From Dehalococcoidales bacterium (lineage in GTDB: Bacteria; Chloroflexota; Dehalococcoidia; Dehalococcoidales; RBG-16-60-22), in NCBI GenBank assembly GCA_016926115.1, contig JAFGPF010000039.1:1-25224 (forward strand): DNA of 25,224 nucleotides, given 5' to 3'. The translations under genes and the position numbers were made by a program. The number at the start of each line of letters is the position of its first letter. Within the stretch, counting starts at the first letter, position 1. Below, piece after piece: positions 22,733 to 25,224 of this stretch. The notes beneath the pieces are model-generated. The model ran no database searches, was not told the origin of the DNA, and worked only from the letters and a program-made list of their open reading frames with translations.

Positions 22733-23020
22733 TTACTGTTCCTGCTCTTCCAGGGCCTGGTTGGCTGCGTCTACCTCTTGCTGGAGCTTCTGGTCCTGCC
22801 ATTTTTTGTATTCTTCGCTCCACTGCTGCAGGCCTTCCCGCAGGTTCTTGTTGTATTCCTCCTGGGCTTTCCGGTTGGCTTCCGCGACCTTCTTATAGGC
22901 TTCCAGCTGCTGTTCGTAGTATTCCCGTTCGGAGTCGCCCCCCCCGAACAAATCGCAGGCGGAGAGAAAAGGCAGCGCTACCAGTAAGACAGCCAGCGGT
23001 GCAATAACCCACTTTTTCAT
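22733..23020 (-). CDS. Small coiled-coil lipoprotein
   Basis: 95 residues from ATG at 23020. The signal is of lipoprotein type: MKKW, a hydrophobic core, and lipobox LSAC with Cys22 as the lipidated residue. The mature part (about 30-95) is highly charged and Gln/Glu/Lys-rich with no Pro, and is predicted by eye to be one long helix or coiled coil. I do not recognise a family. The ATG has an AGGAGG site seven bases upstream; a longer reading from 23041 lacks this and would put charged residues in front of the signal, so I reject it. It precedes yggS and probably shares its transcript. Confidence 0.8.
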   Translation of the reverse strand: MKKWVIAPLAVLLVALPFLSACDLFGGGDSEREYYEQQLEAYKKVAEANRKAQEEYNKNLREGLQQWSEEYKKWQDQKLQQEVDAANQALEEQEQ

Positions 23021-23056
23021 CGTTAACCTCCTGTCAGGCACCCTTGATTCAATTCT

Positions 23057-23085
23057 ATTTTACATTAACGGCGCAACCCCTACAA
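23057..23085 (-). promoter_or_regulatory. Possible promoter of the lipoprotein-yggS pair
   Basis: On the minus strand TTGTAG (23080-23085) and TAAAAT (23057-23062) are 17 bases apart, 37 bases before the ATG. The -35 box is weak (three of six matches). Confidence 0.4.
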
Positions 23086-23110
23086 ATAGTTTTTTTCGCT
23101 TGTAAGTTGA

Positions 23111-23133
23111 CCCTCTCCAATCGAGGGAGAGGG
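23111..23133. repeat. CCCTCTCC/GGAGAGGG hairpin
   Basis: An eight-pair perfect stem, CCCTCTCC (23111-23118) with GGAGAGGG (23126-23133), is followed by a GGGGGTGGGGGTGAG run. It looks like a dispersed intergenic repeat rather than a terminator, as neither strand has a T-run next to the stem. Confidence 0.5.
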
Positions 23134-23150
23134 CGGGGGTGGGGGTGAGA

Positions 23151-23180
23151 AAGAAAAAGGGTGAAACATTAGTTTCACCC
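23151..23180 (-). terminator. Rho-independent terminator of the coiled-coil gene
   Basis: GGGTGAAAC (23159-23167) and GTTTCACCC (23172-23180) form a nine-pair stem with a four-base loop. On the minus strand it is followed by TTTTTCTT. It lies about 33 bases after the stop of the gene ending at 23213. Confidence 0.85.
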
Positions 23181-23212
23181 TCGGCTTAAGAGACCATTGA
23201 TTTATATTACGG

Positions 23213-23665
23213 TTATTTCGCGATTGCCAGCTGCTTCTTCTTTTTCGAGCTCGCTTTTTTCGGCTCGGGCTTATTGAAGCTCTCCCTGATAGCTATGGAC
23301 ATCGAGGACAGCTTGGCGGCGTCGGTGAATTTCCTCTGCGCGGCGAGTTCTTCTTGGGCGGTGATGCGTATCATGCGTATGTCGGCCAGCACCTTCTGGA
23401 TTTCCTCGCTCGCCTGCCGGATAAGCTCCTCGATTTCCCGCTGTGTTGCCAGACGTGTCCGCAGGACAAGCTGCTGCGCTTCGCTGCGGGCTCTGGTGGC
23501 GGTCTCCTGCTGGTATCTCTGGGCGTCCGCCCTCATTTTCCTGGCAAGTTCCAGTTCCTGCTTGGCGCTGCGGCATATCCGCTGGACCGCCGACGCCGCT
23601 TCCTTAAGACTTGAGAAGTCGTCCTTTACGTTACTCCGGGCTGGAGCGGTTGCTGTTTTATTCAT
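23213..23665 (-). CDS. Coiled-coil protein of unknown function
   Basis: 150 residues, no signal peptide and no membrane segment, so probably cytoplasmic. Residues of about 15-120 form a long charged helix rich in Ala, Arg, Glu and Gln with few helix breakers, the pattern of a coiled coil. The tail (about 132-148) is Lys-rich (KKASSKKKKQ). It loosely resembles DivIVA-like or ATP-synthase b-like helices, but I see no diagnostic motif and assign no function. The ATG has a GGAGG site five bases upstream. The gene stands alone, with a strong terminator behind it, and is divergent from the semiSWEET gene. Confidence 0.75.
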   Translation of the reverse strand: MNKTATAPARSNVKDDFSSLKEAASAVQRICRSAKQELELARKMRADAQRYQQETATRARSEAQQLVLRTRLATQREIEELIRQASEEIQKVLADIRMIRITAQEELAAQRKFTDAAKLSSMSIAIRESFNKPEPKKASSKKKKQLAIAK

Positions 23666-23777
23666 ATGTCCTCCGGTATCGGTACGGGTAAAGACCTGAT
23701 TGAGGTATCCGTTTAGATACTACAACCTGCCGGAGCAAAGACGGAGATGGGTATCACCTATTGTTTATGGGTGTTAT

Positions 23778-23818
23778 CCCCTGACTTTCAGGGGGCGGAA
23801 AGACCGGGTTATATAACC
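23778..23818. promoter_or_regulatory. Hairpin and palindrome in the divergent spacer
   Basis: In the 213-base gap between the coiled-coil gene and the semiSWEET gene, CCCCTGA/TCAGGGG form a seven-pair hairpin (23778-23794). A perfect 12-base palindrome GGTTATATAACC lies at 23807-23818. The palindrome has the shape of an operator, about 60 bases before the semiSWEET ATG. I could not find a convincing promoter for either gene. Confidence 0.35.
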
Positions 23819-23878
23819 GCGACCGTACTATGATACAATTGAACCACGCAGTGCAATAAGCAGGGCAGGAGGTTTCGC

Positions 23879-24130
23879 ATGACAGATTACGTAGGATATG
23901 TGGCCGGTTTTCTGGTATCCTTCGCCCTGGTGCCCCAGATTATACGGGTCTACAAACTGAAGAGCGCCCGCGAGATAAGCGTACTCTATAATTCGGGGCT
24001 TCTTCTGGGCCTGTTCCTCTGGCTGGCTTACGGCATCATCCTCGGGCTCGTGCCCATCATCGTCTGGAACATCATCGGGGCTATTCTTGCCGCCCTGCTG
24101 CTGCTCGCCAAGCTCAAGTACGGACGTTAG
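23879..24130 (+). CDS. SemiSWEET-type sugar transporter (PQ-loop family)
   Basis: 83 residues with three membrane helices (about 5-25, 36-56 and 58-77), the single triple-helix unit of bacterial semiSWEETs, which dimerise to move sugars across the membrane. The PQ motif (ALVPQIIRVYK, Pro19-Gln20) ends the first helix, followed by the SAREIS loop. IVWNIIG (Asn64) in the third helix matches the conserved substrate-pocket Asn. The ATG has a strong AGGAGG site. The transported sugar is unknown. Confidence 0.9.
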   Translation: MTDYVGYVAGFLVSFALVPQIIRVYKLKSAREISVLYNSGLLLGLFLWLAYGIILGLVPIIVWNIIGAILAALLLLAKLKYGR

Positions 24131-24136
24131 ATATCT

Positions 24137-24223
24137 GTGCGCACCCGCGCCGCCGGACCCGGTTTCAAGCTGCCTTCCACCGGGGAGTACGTGGAGTTCG
24201 AGTTCCCGCCCCCCCGGAATTAG
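24137..24223 (+). other. Possible 28-codon coding remnant downstream of semiSWEET
   Basis: An open frame from GTG at 24137 reads FKLPSTGEYVEFEFPPPRN before TAG, with high third-position GC like real genes here. It lacks a ribosome binding site and is too short to identify. It could be the 3' end of a decayed gene or a chance frame. Confidence 0.25.
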
Positions 24224-24656
24224 CGCGGGCGCTTGGAGAGACAGGGCAGGGTTAGGGACTCATGGCGGGGCGGGCGGGAGGCTTTTTACAATTCGTTTTT
24301 CGTTTTTTTGTTTTTATTTTTATCGAGTTTTTCCGTAGCTAATCAGCTACGATTATTCGTTTTTCGTTATATGTTAAGTCAGGTTCATTTCCGGGGTATT
24401 CGTTTTATTCGTTTTTTCCAAGTTGCTCAACGTATATGACGCCGGGGGTAAAGGTATTCATCCCCGTTAACTTTAAACCAGATACCGGTAACAGGCAAGG
24501 GGATTTTGTCGTGGGGGGGGCATTTGCGGCTTATCCCGTTGGGGTAATTCCCTCTCTAACTCTCCCCTTACGAAGGGGAGAGGATGAATGTGCAAACCGT
24601 ATGATTACAGTTCTGTGATAATCTGTTTCCCTCCTTTGAAAAAGGGGGATTTAATT
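24224..24656. other. Repeat-rich, gene-free stretch
   Basis: I see no gene. There is a T-rich low-complexity part (about 24290-24420) with recurring ATTCGTTTT and a CGTAGCT/AGCTACG hairpin. The 11-mer GGCTTATCCCG (24528-24538) is shared with copies B and C of the composite repeat. A perfect ten-pair hairpin CTCTCCCCTT/AAGGGGAGAG lies at 24560-24582. A CTCCTTTGAAAAAGGGGGATT segment, like widely dispersed intergenic repeats, lies near 24633. A 60-codon frame across it reads repeat sequence and is not credible. Confidence 0.55.
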
Positions 24657-24703
24657 ATGTCATTGCGAGCCATCCTTCCGCGGAAGGAGGCGCGGCAATC
24701 TCT
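24657..24703 (+). repeat. GTCATTGCGAGC...GCGCGGCAATCTC dispersed inverted repeat
   Basis: The outer arms ATTGCGAGCC and GGCGCGGCAAT flank a perfect palindrome CCTTCCGCGGAAGG (24674-24687). Repeats beginning CATTGCGAG and ending GCAATCTC are, from general knowledge, common small intergenic elements in many bacterial genomes, including Chloroflexota. Confidence 0.75.
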
Positions 24704-24753
24704 TTGTTTGATTAGCAGTCAAACGTTATTAGCTTTACTTTTCACCTTGTTTT

Positions 24754-24945
24754 TTAACTGTCTCGATCAATGGGATGTAATTCAGCAAAAGTCAATTTGT
24801 TTACCGTCCCGCAATATTTACATGTCCATCCAAGATATGTCCCCAGGTCGTCTGTATCTAGCTTGTTCCAGTGTGTGATTATGTGTTTTTCTCCACATTC
24901 TATGTTTTTACAAGTATCTACGAAGTACTCAAATTTTACGCCCAA
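24754..24945 (-). CDS. Small putative zinc-ribbon protein
   Basis: 63 residues. Two cysteine pairs, Cys12/Cys17 (CKNIEC) and Cys42/Cys45 (CKYC), are spaced as in a zinc ribbon. The start is TTG at 24945 with a strong AAGGAGG site five bases upstream, which is the main reason to believe the gene is real. DNA is AT-rich compared with the core genes. It lies in the accessory region near a probable DNA methyltransferase gene. I do not recognise a family and assign no function. Confidence 0.65.
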   Translation of the reverse strand: MGVKFEYFVDTCKNIECGEKHIITHWNKLDTDDLGTYLGWTCKYCGTVNKLTFAELHPIDRDS

Positions 24946-25009
24946 TTCAACCTCCTTAACTGGTGGCCTCCGGCTTAATTCGGAAAGACCGAAAACTAGT
25001 AGTGTACCC

Positions 25010-25049
25010 GGGGGTATTTGAACCCACTAACCTTTAACTGCCAGTCAAA
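25010..25049 (-). pseudogene. tRNA-like 3' fragment (anticodon arm plus T arm, GGC)
   Basis: On the minus strand TTTGA CTGGCAG TTAAA forms a five-pair anticodon-type arm with U33 and GGC as anticodon (alanine). A five-base variable loop and a T-arm-like GTGGG TTCAAATA CCCCC follow, with one extra loop base and one mismatch. There is no D arm or proper acceptor stem, so it cannot be a working tRNA. It may be a decayed tRNA or an attachment-site remnant, or chance. Confidence 0.35.
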
Positions 25050-25060
25050 AGTTGTAAATA

Positions 25061-25224
25061 CTACTCCAGCCTCATCTGTTCCCCCTCTTTCTTGTTTATC
25101 TTCTGCGCCCTGGTGAAAGCCACGCTGGTCTGCGCCTGCGGGGGCATGTCCGCCGTCTTGCCGTGCAGCAGCTCTTCTATGGTCAGTATCTGTATCCTGG
25201 GGTAGTCCTTGTCCCAGATGGGGG
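25061..25224 (-). CDS. C-terminal end of a probable site-specific DNA methyltransferase (partial)
   Basis: The last 54 codons of a minus-strand gene that continues past the right edge of the window; the stop is TAG at 25061-25063. The readable end includes PRIQILTIEELLHGKTADMP, SVAFTRAQK and a charged KKEGEQMRLE tail. This pattern (IQILTIEELL.GK..DMPP...F.+A) resembles, from memory, the C-termini of adenine-specific or type III-like DNA methyltransferases. No catalytic motif lies in the visible part, so the call is tentative. It suggests a restriction-modification or defence locus beginning here. Confidence 0.5.
   Translation of the reverse strand, partial: PIWDKDYPRIQILTIEELLHGKTADMPPQAQTSVAFTRAQKINKKEGEQMRLE

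Noticed and set aside
24436..24618. 60-codon plus-strand frame
   Set aside because: It reads through dispersed repeat sequence (the LTLPLRRGED-type translation of a hairpin repeat), lacks a ribosome binding site and matches no family.
1..25224. CRISPR array or prophage
   Set aside because: No regularly spaced direct repeats with unique spacers, no cas genes and no phage structural genes were seen; the repeats present are dispersed hairpins.

Overview
This 25.2 kb window looks like a chromosomal segment of an anaerobic, hydrogen-metabolising bacterium. The gene set (complete hyp genes, fused NuoE/NuoF/NuoG-type subunits, a semiSWEET, surface proteins with a VNK..LAPW membrane anchor, and many dispersed GC-rich hairpin repeats) suggests the Chloroflexota, probably Dehalococcoidia. 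That placement is inferred from gene content and sequence style; no marker phylogeny was possible. Core genes are about 55-60% GC by eye. ATG, GTG and TTG starts are all used.

Region 1 (168-10225, all minus strand, read right to left) is a [NiFe]-hydrogenase assembly line: hypA, hypB, hypF, a flavin reductase, hypC, hypD, a Nudix hydrolase, hypE, a hydrogenase maturation protease, two TatA/B-type genes and tatC. A selenocysteine tRNA (selC) and a secreted LamG-domain protein follow. HypABCDEF build and insert the Fe(CN)2CO/Ni centre, the protease trims the large subunit, and Tat could export the folded enzyme. No hydrogenase structural gene is present. The tRNA-Sec shows that the genome encodes selenoproteins.

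Region 2 (10226-15960, plus strand) is a housekeeping operon: rpsO and pnp, then dapB, asd and dapA of the aspartate-to-diaminopimelate/lysine pathway. A strong sigma-70-like promoter precedes it and a hairpin terminator closes it.

Region 3 (15960-19855) has a repeat-rich spacer and a GNAT acetyltransferase on plus. This faces a three-gene minus-strand operon for an NAD(P)H-oxidising diaphorase module (NuoE-, NuoF- and NuoG/HoxU-like). Its catalytic partner is not encoded here.

Region 4 (19856-24130) has a surface protein with Kelch-like repeats and Fn3-like domains, a YggS-type PLP protein, a coiled-coil lipoprotein, a cytoplasmic coiled-coil protein and a semiSWEET transporter.

Region 5 (24131-25224) is an accessory-looking, AT-richer stretch. 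It holds dispersed repeats, a small zinc-ribbon protein, a tRNA-like fragment and the C-terminus of a probable DNA methyltransferase that runs off the window.

The most notable non-coding structure is a composite two-hairpin repeat seen three times: 5967-6063 on minus, 10328-10498 on plus and 15960-16170 on plus. Each copy lies upstream of, and is oriented with, the next gene. The copy between hypC and hypD sits inside the hyp operon, and its end appears to supply the ribosome binding site of hypD.
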